DNA of 64,000 nucleotides, taken from positions 62,001 through 126,000 of the forward strand of contig JAPUEE010000004.1 in the NCBI GenBank assembly GCA_027492735.1, read 5' to 3'. The notes under the pieces are model-generated. The model was not told the DNA's origin. It did not search any database and worked only from the letters and a program-made list of their open reading frames with translations. Every line of letters begins with the position of its first letter. Position 1 is the first letter of the stretch. Shown here piece by piece: positions 10,926 through 18,769 of the stretch. This DNA comes from Candidatus Saccharimonadota bacterium. GTDB lineage: Bacteria > Patescibacteriota > Saccharimonadia > Saccharimonadales > Saccharimonadaceae. Position numbers and translations under genes: made by a program.

Positions 10926-11735
10926 ATGAATAAGGTTACTAGCTGGGCACTTGTTACAGGAGGCTCATCAGGAATTGGCCTAGAGTTTGCCCGTCAACTA
11001 GCGGCTGATGGTTACAATGTGATTTTAGTCTCGCGTGACAATGATAGACTAGTCACTGCTGCCGAACAACTGCGACAAAAATATCAGGTACAAGTCGAAA
11101 CAATTAGCGTAGATCTAGCACGCACACAAGACGTCGAATACCTGATAAACAGGATTTGCGATGAGAGTCGTCCGGTCGAGGTACTCGTTAACGACGCCGG
11201 ATTTGCGGTTCGTGATTCGTTGCTGGCAGAAGACACTTCTCGGCAGACGATGGCTTTTTCGGTGATGGCTGAAGCAATCTTGAAATTATCAGGTGCGGCA
11301 GCTCGAGCTATGGTGGCGCGAGGCGGTGGTCGAATTATAAATGTCGCCTCAACCTCCGCCTGGTTATTTGCTGGTAATTACTCAGCTCTGAAACGTTGGG
11401 TGGTTGTATATACCGAGAGTCTCGCATTGGAGCTACGAGACACTGGCGTTGCTGCTACTGCAGTTTGTCCGAGTTGGGTAAAGACGAATTTTCACAAAAG
11501 CGCCGGAGTTGATCGTCCCGATGTCCCCAACTGGTTGTGGGTACCAGTAGAAACGGTGGTAAAAAGTGCCTTGTCAGCATCATCTAGAGGTAAATCTCGA
11601 GTTATTCCGACATTTCGCTGGAAGATAGCGATATTCATACTAAAACACTGTGAGCCATTCGCGAGAATAGTTTCAAAGAAAATGGTAACGAAACGTCTAG
11701 CCGAGCTAGAGCGAAAACGTAGAGGTAACGGATAG
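10926..11735 (+). CDS. Short-chain dehydrogenase/reductase
   Basis: A classical SDR of 269 residues. The nucleotide-binding motif TGGSSGIG is near residue 11, NDAG (a variant of NNAG) near 90, the catalytic Ser lies in INVASTSAW and the Tyr-x3-Lys is YSALK. The C-terminus is basic with a hydrophobic stretch, as in the YqjQ/DltE-like or 3-ketoacyl reductase-like groups, so membrane association is possible. The substrate is unknown. The -10 TAGAAT (10914-10919) is 6 nt before ATG 10926. It is 14 nt upstream of uvrC and may be cotranscribed. Confidence 0.85.
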   Translation: MNKVTSWALVTGGSSGIGLEFARQLAADGYNVILVSRDNDRLVTAAEQLRQKYQVQVETISVDLARTQDVEYLINRICDESRPVEVLVNDAGFAVRDSLLAEDTSRQTMAFSVMAEAILKLSGAAARAMVARGGGRIINVASTSAWLFAGNYSALKRWVVVYTESLALELRDTGVAATAVCPSWVKTNFHKSAGVDRPDVPNWLWVPVETVVKSALSASSRGKSRVIPTFRWKIAIFILKHCEPFARIVSKKMVTKRLAELERKRRGNG

Positions 11736-11749
11736 ATTACCGAATCGAT

Positions 11750-13180
11750 ATGAACCAGCAATTACAAGCTAAACTCAAAACCTTACCGCTGAGTGCCGGT
11801 GTCTATTTCCATAAATCGGCCGAAGGAGAAATTATTTATGTTGGCAAGGCTGCGGTACTAAAAAATCGTGTCAGGCAATATTTCCAGAGCAAAAAAGACA
11901 TGGATGCCAAAACATTAGCTCTCATTAGTGAAATTGCTGATACGGAATGGATCGAAACCGAGAGTGAGATAGACGCCCTATTTTTAGAATCAGAAATGGT
12001 CAAACGTTACATGCCGCGTTACAACATTCTGTTGCGTGATGATAAATCGCAAACATTTGTGCGTATCAATATGCAGGATGAGATACCGTTTGTCAGTTTT
12101 ACTAGACAGCCACTCGATGATGGCGCCGATTATTATGGCCCGTTCTATAACGGCTCATCAGTGAAAAATGCACTGCGATTGTTGCGAAAAGTATTTCCAT
12201 ATTATACGAAGGCAACTATTCCGACCAAGTCAGGGTTGGATTTTCAGCTAGGACTGTCTCCTGGCGTAGAGGCTGGTGCGATGACGCCTGTCGAGTACAA
12301 AAAAACACTGCGTCAACTCATCAGTTACATCAAAGGTAATCGCAAAGCTGTACAAAAAGATATGGAAAAAGACATGCGAGTGGCGGCGGACCGGCTCGAT
12401 TTTGAGTTGGCAGCGCGGCTGCGAAACCAGCTCTATCATTTGGCTGAGCTGCAGCGTCAGATCGTATTTAGCCGCGAAGAATTTCTCGATATTAGCAAAG
12501 ACAAGGCGCTACTGGGGCTAAAGGAACTGCTCGAACTCGAAAAAGTTCCTCGTCGTATCGAAGCCTACGATGTCAGCCATATCAGCGGTCATGATAACGT
12601 AGCCTCGATGGTGGTGGCGACTAATGGACTAGCCGATAAACGTGAGTATCGTAAATTTAAACTACGTAGTCCCGGCAATGATGATGTGGCTCATATGCGC
12701 GAAACGATTGAACGTCGTCTCAAACATTTGAACGGGTGGGGGCGGCCAGATCTGATCGTCCTTGATGGCGGTATCGGGCAGCTCGGAGCGGTAAAAGATC
12801 TATTAAACGAGGCGAACATTCCATTCATTGGCCGCAACAAGAGCGGAGATCACACACGCAATGCGGCAGTGACCCTAGTGATTCCACGAGGTGACGGATA
12901 TGAAACCAAGCCGCTCACGAATGACGATCATATTGCCAAATTGATAGCACGACTCGATGATGAAGCTCATCGATTTGCCATTAGCTATCATCAAACCATC
13001 CGGGGCAAAGGCCAAACCAGGAATGCGATCGAGGAAATTCCAGGTATTGGTCCTATGACTCGCAAAAAATTATTACGCCAATTTGGTTCAGTCGCTGGCG
13101 TAAAAGCTGCGGACGAGGCGGCCATCGCTGCGTTAATTGGTGCCGCTAAAGCTCGATTAGTCAAACGTGCGCTACAATAG
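11750..13180 (+). CDS. uvrC: Excinuclease ABC subunit C (UvrC), compact form
   Basis: UvrC makes both incisions of nucleotide excision repair. The GIY-YIG nuclease domain (residues 10-90, GVYFHKS...IIYVGKA) makes the 3' cut. A UVR motif (about 200-235, AADRLDFELAARLRNQL) contacts UvrB. The RNase H-like domain makes the 5' cut, with Asp in YDVSHISG and VLDGG and His in AHRFAI. A helix-hairpin-helix (EEIPGIGPMTRKKLL) closes the protein. At 476 residues it is far shorter than the usual ~600: the segment between GIY-YIG and UVR, normally Cys-containing, is reduced. Catalytic elements are all present. Confidence 0.95.
   Translation: MNQQLQAKLKTLPLSAGVYFHKSAEGEIIYVGKAAVLKNRVRQYFQSKKDMDAKTLALISEIADTEWIETESEIDALFLESEMVKRYMPRYNILLRDDKSQTFVRINMQDEIPFVSFTRQPLDDGADYYGPFYNGSSVKNALRLLRKVFPYYTKATIPTKSGLDFQLGLSPGVEAGAMTPVEYKKTLRQLISYIKGNRKAVQKDMEKDMRVAADRLDFELAARLRNQLYHLAELQRQIVFSREEFLDISKDKALLGLKELLELEKVPRRIEAYDVSHISGHDNVASMVVATNGLADKREYRKFKLRSPGNDDVAHMRETIERRLKHLNGWGRPDLIVLDGGIGQLGAVKDLLNEANIPFIGRNKSGDHTRNAAVTLVIPRGDGYETKPLTNDDHIAKLIARLDDEAHRFAISYHQTIRGKGQTRNAIEEIPGIGPMTRKKLLRQFGSVAGVKAADEAAIAALIGAAKARLVKRALQ
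13173..13178 (+). promoter_or_regulatory. -10 hexamer of the aminopeptidase gene, inside the uvrC end
   Basis: TACAAT is part of the last codons and stop of uvrC and lies 6 nt before ATG 13185. A leaderless transcript is predicted. Confidence 0.7.
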
Positions 13181-13184
13181 AGTA

Positions 13185-14372
13185 ATGGAAACAGATTTTT
13201 TCGAAAACAATCGGGAGCGACTGAGCGAACAATTACATGGTGCGCCAGCAATATTCACGGCGTATACTGAAATGCAGCGATGTAGTGACGAAGCCTGGCG
13301 TTTCGAACAAGAAGCAAACTTCTGGTATCTATGCGGGATCGAAGAAGCCGATTGGCAATTAATCATCGACGGAAACCAGTCTATCTTGATAGCACCAGAT
13401 GTATCAATGGTCTCGCGAATCTTTAACGAACATACCTCAATGGAGACGGCACAAGCTATCAGCGGCGTTGACAGAGTGCTGTCTCATGATGAGGGTGTTA
13501 GATATGTGACCGATTTAGCTAGCAATCATAGTCAGATATATACGGTTTTTCCGAAAAATCAAATGGATCATGAATTCTGTCTGAATCCAGCGCAAGTAAA
13601 ACTTCATTTTAGATTGAGGAAACTTTTTAAAAAAGTACATGATGCACGACCAATGCTTCACAAAATGCGAGCCATCAAGCAAAAACCGGAAATTATGATG
13701 ATGCGGCGTGCCATTAATCTGACTCGTACGGCATTTGAGACAGTAAAAAATGAATTGCCAGACTATACATTCGAGTATCAGGCACAAGCCAGATTTAGTT
13801 TTGAATTCGAACGCGCCGGCGCGGCCCATGCCTATGACCCGATCGTGGCCGGCGGCGCAAATGCTGTGACATTACACTACAATTCAAATCGAGCAGGATT
13901 GAAAGAAGGAGAGTTGGTATTGATGGATGTCGGCGCTCGCTATGGCGGCTATAGTGCCGACATTACGAGGACCTATGCTTTCGGTGATACGACTGAACGT
14001 CAACGTGCAGTACGTGCGGCAGTGAAACAAGCGAAAGACAGGATCATTGATTTGATCAAACCGGGTACACCGCTGAGAGACTATCTCGAGGACTCAGACG
14101 AAATTATGGGCGAGGCTCTGAAATCATTAAACCTCTATCATAACGAAGATGACTTTAGACGTTATTTCCCGCACGCCGTTTCGCATGGTCTCGGTATCGA
14201 AACGCATGATCCATTAGGGCAACCGGAGACTTTTCTGGCTGGCATGGTCTTGACGGTAGAACCTGGCATCTATATACCAGAGGAACATATCGGTGTTCGA
14301 CTAGAGGATGATATTCTAGTGACAGAGTCGGGACATGATAATCTATCGAAACATTTATCAGATGAGCTATAG
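13185..14372 (+). CDS. Xaa-Pro aminopeptidase (M24B)
   Basis: It removes an N-terminal residue in front of proline. The N-terminal aminopeptidase P domain (residues 1-130) precedes the pita-bread M24 domain. Metal ligands are visible: Asp in MDVGARYGGY and SADITRTYA, His in SHGLGIETHDP, Glu in VEPGIYIPE and Glu in VRLEDDILVT. 395 residues, a normal length. It likely serves peptide scavenging in an organism without amino-acid synthesis. The start ATG 13185 fits both the -10 spacing and the family N-terminus. Confidence 0.9.
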   Translation: METDFFENNRERLSEQLHGAPAIFTAYTEMQRCSDEAWRFEQEANFWYLCGIEEADWQLIIDGNQSILIAPDVSMVSRIFNEHTSMETAQAISGVDRVLSHDEGVRYVTDLASNHSQIYTVFPKNQMDHEFCLNPAQVKLHFRLRKLFKKVHDARPMLHKMRAIKQKPEIMMMRRAINLTRTAFETVKNELPDYTFEYQAQARFSFEFERAGAAHAYDPIVAGGANAVTLHYNSNRAGLKEGELVLMDVGARYGGYSADITRTYAFGDTTERQRAVRAAVKQAKDRIIDLIKPGTPLRDYLEDSDEIMGEALKSLNLYHNEDDFRRYFPHAVSHGLGIETHDPLGQPETFLAGMVLTVEPGIYIPEEHIGVRLEDDILVTESGHDNLSKHLSDEL

Positions 14373-14413
14373 ATTATTACCGAAAAGCAATTGATTATGG
14401 TAAAATTGTTGCA

Positions 14414-14788
14414 ATGAAAAGGTATGGATTATTTGTCATCAGATGGGCTCTCTGTTCGCTGGGGCTCTGGATATCAGTACGTTTATTCGGTGAGGAAGCT
14501 TTTCAATCTACAGGAGTTTCGATTGCTACTTTCTTGCTGGCTGGACTGATATTTTCTTTTGTTAATTCTATTTTGAAACCTATTATTACTATCTTGTCTC
14601 TCCCGTTTGTCATCGTTACGCTAGGATTATTTATGCTAGTAGTAAACGGATTTATGGTATGGCTAACAATTGCAATAGCTCCTAATCTACAAATGGGCTT
14701 TGTTGCTGCGATAATTAGCGGAATTGTCCTGAGTTTGGTAAACTATTTGGTGAGTGAAATTAACGAGTTTACCAACAAGGAGGCCTAG
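14414..14788 (+). CDS. Four-helix holin-like membrane protein (PF04020 type)
   Basis: A 124-residue protein with four hydrophobic segments and the family pattern NSILKPIITILSLPFVIVT near residue 51. These YvlD-like proteins are named after phage holins, but most are chromosomal with unknown role. The -10 TAAAAT (14401-14406) is 7 nt before the ATG. The stop overlaps the GTG of secG (TAGTG), so the two should be translationally coupled. Confidence 0.8.
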   Translation: MKRYGLFVIRWALCSLGLWISVRLFGEEAFQSTGVSIATFLLAGLIFSFVNSILKPIITILSLPFVIVTLGLFMLVVNGFMVWLTIAIAPNLQMGFVAAIISGIVLSLVNYLVSEINEFTNKEA

Positions 14789-15012
14789 TGGATCTGAATT
14801 CGACTCTTTCAGCCATAACGATCGTTAGCGCGGGGCTAACGGTAATACTGATACTATTGCAATCCCGTGGCGCTACGCTAGGCGCAGGTTTCGGTTCGAG
14901 TGGTGAATTGTTTACCACCAGGCGTGGTTTCGAAAAGAATCTATATGAAACAACTATCGTTACATCAGTAATCTTTGTGCTGAGTATTGTAGTTGGCTTG
15001 ATAGTAGGCTAA
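14788..15012 (+). CDS. secG: Preprotein translocase subunit SecG
   Basis: SecG is the small accessory subunit of the SecYEG channel. The 74-residue protein has two membrane helices joined by the conserved loop LLQSRGATLGAGFGSSGELF. It starts with GTG 14788, overlapping the upstream stop by one base, behind a strong AAGGAGG (14778-14784). The peptide-binding protein follows 2 nt later, so holin-like, secG and the binding protein form one operon. Confidence 0.92.
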   Translation: MDLNSTLSAITIVSAGLTVILILLQSRGATLGAGFGSSGELFTTRRGFEKNLYETTIVTSVIFVLSIVVGLIVG

Positions 15013-15014
15013 CG

Positions 15015-16874
15015 ATGTCTAACAAAGACGATACACCACGACCTGTTACCAGTGAAGTTGTTACTGCAAAGAAAAAGCTAGCTTTTAAAAAACGTTTATC
15101 CAAATGGAAGCCGACGCGTCGTAATTTGGATCGCAATGAAAAGAAATTATTGCGCCATGCAAATAAATTTATTATTAGTCGTTGGGACAATTTACGCATA
15201 GTTCGTGAGCAAATTGCTGGCTGGCTAATACTCATGACCTGTTTAATTATCTTTGCCTTTGTGCAGATTGCGGTGTATGGTCAAAGTAATTCAACCTCGG
15301 CGCCTATTGCTGGCGGCACGTATGCGGAGGGTGTTGTAGGTAAAATTGATACTATCAGTCCTCTCTATGCCGCAACTGATCGAGAGAGATCTGTGTCGAG
15401 GTTAGTCTATTCTGGGTTATTTGATTACGATCAAACGGGCAATCTACGTCCAGAACTAGCTAGTTCGTACTCGATCTCGGATGATGGTAAAACGTACACC
15501 GTTAAACTACGCTCAAACGTTCGTTGGTCGGATGGTAAAACTTTCGGGGCTGACGATGTCGTCTCTACTGTTAATTTAATGAAAAATGCCATAGTTGACT
15601 CGGTACTGAACAGCAGCTGGAAGAGCATCGAAATAAAAAAGATTGATGATCAGACGGTAGCTTTTGGCCTAAAGAGTCCTCTAGCATCATTTCCTTTTGC
15701 GCTGACTTTTGGCGTATTGCCTCATCACATCATGAAAGAAGTAGCTCCAGCCACAGTTCGTAGTTTTTCGATAGAGGACGTCGATAAAATTGTTGGTACA
15801 GGACCGTTCGTGTATAGTTCTAGTGAGGCGCTAGCAAACGGACATAGCATCCTTCATTTCAGTGCCAATAGTAATTATTTTAGAGGAAAACCTCGTCTAT
15901 CAGTCTTTAATGTTCAAACCTACGAGAGTTCAGACAAATTGTTAGAAGGTTTCAAAGCTAAAGAAGCTAACGCGGCTGCCAGTCTGAGCGTTTCTTCGGC
16001 AGAAAAGTCACTAACTATAAAAAATAGCCGACTCGTTCAGAACCCGTTGGCCGATGGTGTGTTTGCTTTGTTTAATAATAGCCGACCTGTGACCGGTGAC
16101 CAAACAGTGCGCGAGGCCTTACGATTAGCTATTGATCGTGATACGCTACGAAAACGAGCTGTTTCATCTGGTGACGACACAGTAGGGAAACTGGCTACTC
16201 CTAATGCCCTCGAAACCCCGATGATTAGCCAATCAGTCAAAGGTTTGGGTGCGCTAAAACAGCCGAGCTACGACGTAAAGGCCGCTGCGGAAAAACTAGA
16301 TGCTGCTGGCTGGAAATTAAATGCAAATAAACAGCGGGAAAAAGACGGATCCATTATGTCGCTCGAGATTGTCACGATCAAAGGTGCAGATTATGAGGTA
16401 ACCGCTAAACGCATAGCTGACGCATGGCGACAATTGGGTATAGAGGTTAATCTAACGCTAGCTGACCCTAGCAATGCGCAGCAGAATTACTTTATTACTC
16501 GTAGCTACGATGTTTTGGTTTACCAGATACATTTAGGTGCTGATCCAGATGTGTATGCCTACTGGGGATCATCGCAGGCGAGTGCCTATGGGTTGAACCT
16601 TGCGAACTACAAATCTACCATTAGCGATCTCGCCATGACCAATGCGCGTTCCCAAACAGATCAAACAAAACGTGATGCTCGCTATATTGATTTCGCCAAG
16701 CGATGGATAGCAGATGTACCAGCGATCGCACTCTATCAGCCTAACACTTATTACCTAAAGACGGCCGAATCTCGTTCGATCGATAGCAATCTCCAGGTAG
16801 TTGACCCGACATCACGATTCTCTGATGTGTCGTCGTGGACAGTGAAATTCGGACAACTGAAAAATACACCGTAG
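15015..16874 (+). CDS. Extracellular oligopeptide-binding protein, N-terminally membrane-anchored (SBP_bac_5)
   Basis: The fold is a family 5 solute-binding protein: RLVYSGLFDYDQTGNLRPEL, SDDGKTYTVKLR and WSDGKTFGADDVV are characteristic, as is a C-terminal dipeptide/oligopeptide-binding half. Instead of a lipobox it has about 70 basic cytoplasmic residues, then one membrane helix (WLILMTCLIIFAFVQIAVYG, about 74-93), then the extracellular domain. 619 residues. It should capture peptides for an oligopeptide permease; no permease genes are in the window. It is the last gene of the secG operon and is followed by a terminator. Confidence 0.88.
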   Translation: MSNKDDTPRPVTSEVVTAKKKLAFKKRLSKWKPTRRNLDRNEKKLLRHANKFIISRWDNLRIVREQIAGWLILMTCLIIFAFVQIAVYGQSNSTSAPIAGGTYAEGVVGKIDTISPLYAATDRERSVSRLVYSGLFDYDQTGNLRPELASSYSISDDGKTYTVKLRSNVRWSDGKTFGADDVVSTVNLMKNAIVDSVLNSSWKSIEIKKIDDQTVAFGLKSPLASFPFALTFGVLPHHIMKEVAPATVRSFSIEDVDKIVGTGPFVYSSSEALANGHSILHFSANSNYFRGKPRLSVFNVQTYESSDKLLEGFKAKEANAAASLSVSSAEKSLTIKNSRLVQNPLADGVFALFNNSRPVTGDQTVREALRLAIDRDTLRKRAVSSGDDTVGKLATPNALETPMISQSVKGLGALKQPSYDVKAAAEKLDAAGWKLNANKQREKDGSIMSLEIVTIKGADYEVTAKRIADAWRQLGIEVNLTLADPSNAQQNYFITRSYDVLVYQIHLGADPDVYAYWGSSQASAYGLNLANYKSTISDLAMTNARSQTDQTKRDARYIDFAKRWIADVPAIALYQPNTYYLKTAESRSIDSNLQVVDPTSRFSDVSSWTVKFGQLKNTP

Positions 16875-16907
16875 TATTGGTTCTGGGATAAAAGCTCATT
16901 ACCAAAG

Positions 16908-16940
16908 AATAATCGCCCATTTCTGAGCGATTATTTCCTT
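16908..16940. terminator. Bidirectional terminator between the binding protein and the tRNA cluster
   Basis: AATAATCGC (16908-16916) pairs with GCGATTATT (16927-16935). T-rich sequence follows on the plus side and A-rich precedes, so it can end the plus-strand operon and the minus-strand tRNA transcript. Confidence 0.75.
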
Positions 16941-16961
16941 ATTCTACCTCTGTAAAATGTC

Positions 16962-17048
16962 TGGTGCGCGCGAGAGGACTTGAACCTCCACGTCCTTGCG
17001 AACACTAGCACCTCAAGCTAGCCTGTCTACCAATTCCAGCACGCGCGC
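16962..17048 (-). tRNA. tRNA-Leu (GAG)
   Basis: Read on the minus strand. The acceptor GCGCGCG/CGCGCGC, a long variable arm as in class II tRNAs, anticodon loop TTGAGGT (GAG, reads CUC/CUU), a normal TTCAAGT T-loop and encoded CCA are all present. Confidence 0.93.
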
Positions 17049-17055
17049 ATAACCA

Positions 17056-17131
17056 TGGTGGAGTATGCCGGATTCGAACCGGCCACCTCTTCGCTGCCAG
17101 CGAAGCGCTCTACCAAATGAGCTAATACCCC
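17056..17131 (-). tRNA. tRNA-Ala (GGC)
   Basis: Minus strand. Anticodon loop CTGGCAG (GGC). The acceptor stem GGGGTAT/ATACTCC contains the G3-U70 wobble that alanyl-tRNA synthetase requires. CCA is encoded. Confidence 0.94.
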
Positions 17132-17153
17132 AGAGAACTATTAAAAACAAATA

Positions 17154-17230
17154 TGGTGGGTTGTGAGGGATTCGAACCCCCGACCCTCTCGGTGTAAACG
17201 AGATGCTCTAGCCAACTGAGCTAACAACCC
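17154..17230 (-). tRNA. tRNA-Val (TAC)
   Basis: Minus strand. Acceptor GGGTTGT/ACAACCC, anticodon loop TTTACAC (TAC), normal D and T loops, encoded CCA. Confidence 0.95.
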
Positions 17231-17244
17231 GAATTGTTTGGTAC

Positions 17245-17321
17245 TGGTGGGTCTAGCAGGTCTCGAACCTGCGACCTCACGAATGTGAATCGTGCGCTCT
17301 AGCCAACTGAGCTACAGACCC
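17245..17321 (-). tRNA. tRNA-Val (CAC)
   Basis: Minus strand, first of the four in transcription order. Acceptor GGGTCTG/TAGACCC, anticodon loop TTCACAT (CAC), encoded CCA. A TACAAT on the minus strand about 10 nt upstream, at the sod stop region, could drive the cluster. Confidence 0.95.
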
Positions 17322-17341
17322 GACAGGATTATTGTAGCATA

Positions 17342-17938
17342 TCAATGGTTACTACTCAAATAGCGATTCTCGACTTCGGGCCAATTGACCACGTTCCACC
17401 ACGCTTTGACGTAGTCGCCGCGATTATAAGTGTAGTCCAGATAGTAGGCATGCTCCCATACGTCGAGACCCAATATCGGCTCGCCGAGCTCTAGGGGAAC
17501 GTCCTGATTCGGGGTCGTAACGATTGATAGGTCAGGGAGGAGCCAGCACCAGCCGCTGCCGAATACTGCCAGACTTTTCGCTGAAAATTCGTCGACAAAA
17601 GCCTGAAATGACCCGTATTTTTCGACCAAGGCCTCTTTTAGCGCACCGGTCGGCTCACCATTACCGCTAGGGGCCAGCCATTTCCAGAATTGCGAGTGAT
17701 TATAATGGCCGCCACCATGATTTCGAATAGCGGTGCGGACAGATTCTGGAACTGATGCTAAATGCGCCAGTATATCGACTAATTCGCGATCTTTTAGCTC
17801 TGGTGCTTTATCGAGCGCCTCATTGAGTTTATTGACATAGGTCTGATGATGATTATCGTGGTGTAAACGCATGATATCTGCGCTAATATAGGTGCCGAGA
17901 GCATCATAATCATAATCGAGATCTGGTAGTTTATACAT
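17342..17938 (-). CDS. sodA: Superoxide dismutase (Fe/Mn)
   Basis: It converts superoxide to peroxide and oxygen. Metal ligands sit in the usual places: His in LHHDNHHQTYVNKLN, His in GGGHYNHSQFW, Asp and His in LDVWEHAYYLDY. 198 residues, the normal length, without a signal peptide. The start has a strong TAGGAGG six to nine nt upstream. It lies just upstream of the tRNA cluster on the same strand. I cannot tell iron from manganese use by eye. Confidence 0.95.
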   Translation of the reverse strand: MYKLPDLDYDYDALGTYISADIMRLHHDNHHQTYVNKLNEALDKAPELKDRELVDILAHLASVPESVRTAIRNHGGGHYNHSQFWKWLAPSGNGEPTGALKEALVEKYGSFQAFVDEFSAKSLAVFGSGWCWLLPDLSIVTTPNQDVPLELGEPILGLDVWEHAYYLDYTYNRGDYVKAWWNVVNWPEVENRYLSSNH

Positions 17939-18087
17939 ATATACCTCCTATTAGTTACCTCTATTTTACACCACTTGGGTGCGGCTGGCTACCGTTAGGT
18001 AATAAAACCACTTGCATTATCCCACAAAGTGTGGTATAATTAGACTGTTACGCTAATTTATGCAATATATTTATAAGGAGGCATACC

Positions 18088-18657
18088 ATGGCAACAACAA
18101 GTAATATGAACTCAGGTGCAGGTATCAAAGCAAAAGCTATGAATGCTGTGCAAGGTGCGATAGATTTTATTAAAAACCCTAAGAAGGTAATTGGTCTAGC
18201 TATGGCTGGAGCATCATTATCTCTCCTTACGGCCTGTGGCCCTAGTAGCGAACCAGAAGCACCAGTCAGCCCATTGCCAGCCCCTAGCAAGATTGACAAG
18301 ACTACTAGCAATGAGCCTAATACTGAACCCAACACACCTGCTACCGAAAAACCAGGCAATGGTGAAGTAAACGACCCTAGTCAGTTGGAGTGTGTAGGAC
18401 AGAAATTCTCCCACACTACCAGTAATGGTTTGGAAATAGTCGATGAGAGCGATGCACAACGCGCCTATGACTGTGTAAAGGTTGCAGGGCAGGTTGAACT
18501 TATGGGTAAAAAACCCTCAGCGACAATATATGGCTATTATAAGTTTAGTGCAAAAGATAGTGAGAGTAAGATAATAACCTTTACCTTATCTGATGATTGG
18601 ATGAATGACGAGGAAAATTTCAGTATATTACGGGCGAGTATCCAAGGTCAGAAATAG
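18088..18657 (+). CDS. Putative lipoprotein with Pro/Glu/Asn-rich linker
   Basis: No family is recognised. An unusually long N-terminal region (about 35 residues) precedes a hydrophobic stretch ending in the lipobox LLTACG near residue 50, so the mature protein would start at that Cys and be lipid-anchored. A Pro/Glu/Asn/Thr-rich spacer (about 52-95) leads to a small C-terminal domain of about 90 residues with two cysteines (ECVGQ, YDCVK) that may form a disulphide. It starts at ATG 18088 behind TAAGGAGG. It is monocistronic, with a promoter (GGTATAAT near 18032) upstream and a strong terminator behind. Confidence 0.7.
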   Translation: MATTSNMNSGAGIKAKAMNAVQGAIDFIKNPKKVIGLAMAGASLSLLTACGPSSEPEAPVSPLPAPSKIDKTTSNEPNTEPNTPATEKPGNGEVNDPSQLECVGQKFSHTTSNGLEIVDESDAQRAYDCVKVAGQVELMGKKPSATIYGYYKFSAKDSESKIITFTLSDDWMNDEENFSILRASIQGQK

Positions 18658-18672
18658 TACCTAAAATTATCT

Positions 18673-18703
18673 AAAAGTACTGCCTTCGGTGCAGTACTTT
18701 TTT
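18673..18703 (+). terminator. Rho-independent terminator after the lipoprotein gene
   Basis: AAAGTACTGC and GCAGTACTTT form a perfect stem around a CTTCGGT loop with a T-run behind it. Confidence 0.9.
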
Positions 18704-18769
18704 GTTGCCCCAGCAAACCCCTTGTGCTAAAATAGCCTCATGTATAATATGGGGATAGTCAACTAGTTT

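Noticed and set aside
14414-14788. Phage holin indicating a prophage
   Set aside because: The family is named for holins but is mostly chromosomal; the gene is coupled to secG and no phage genes are near.
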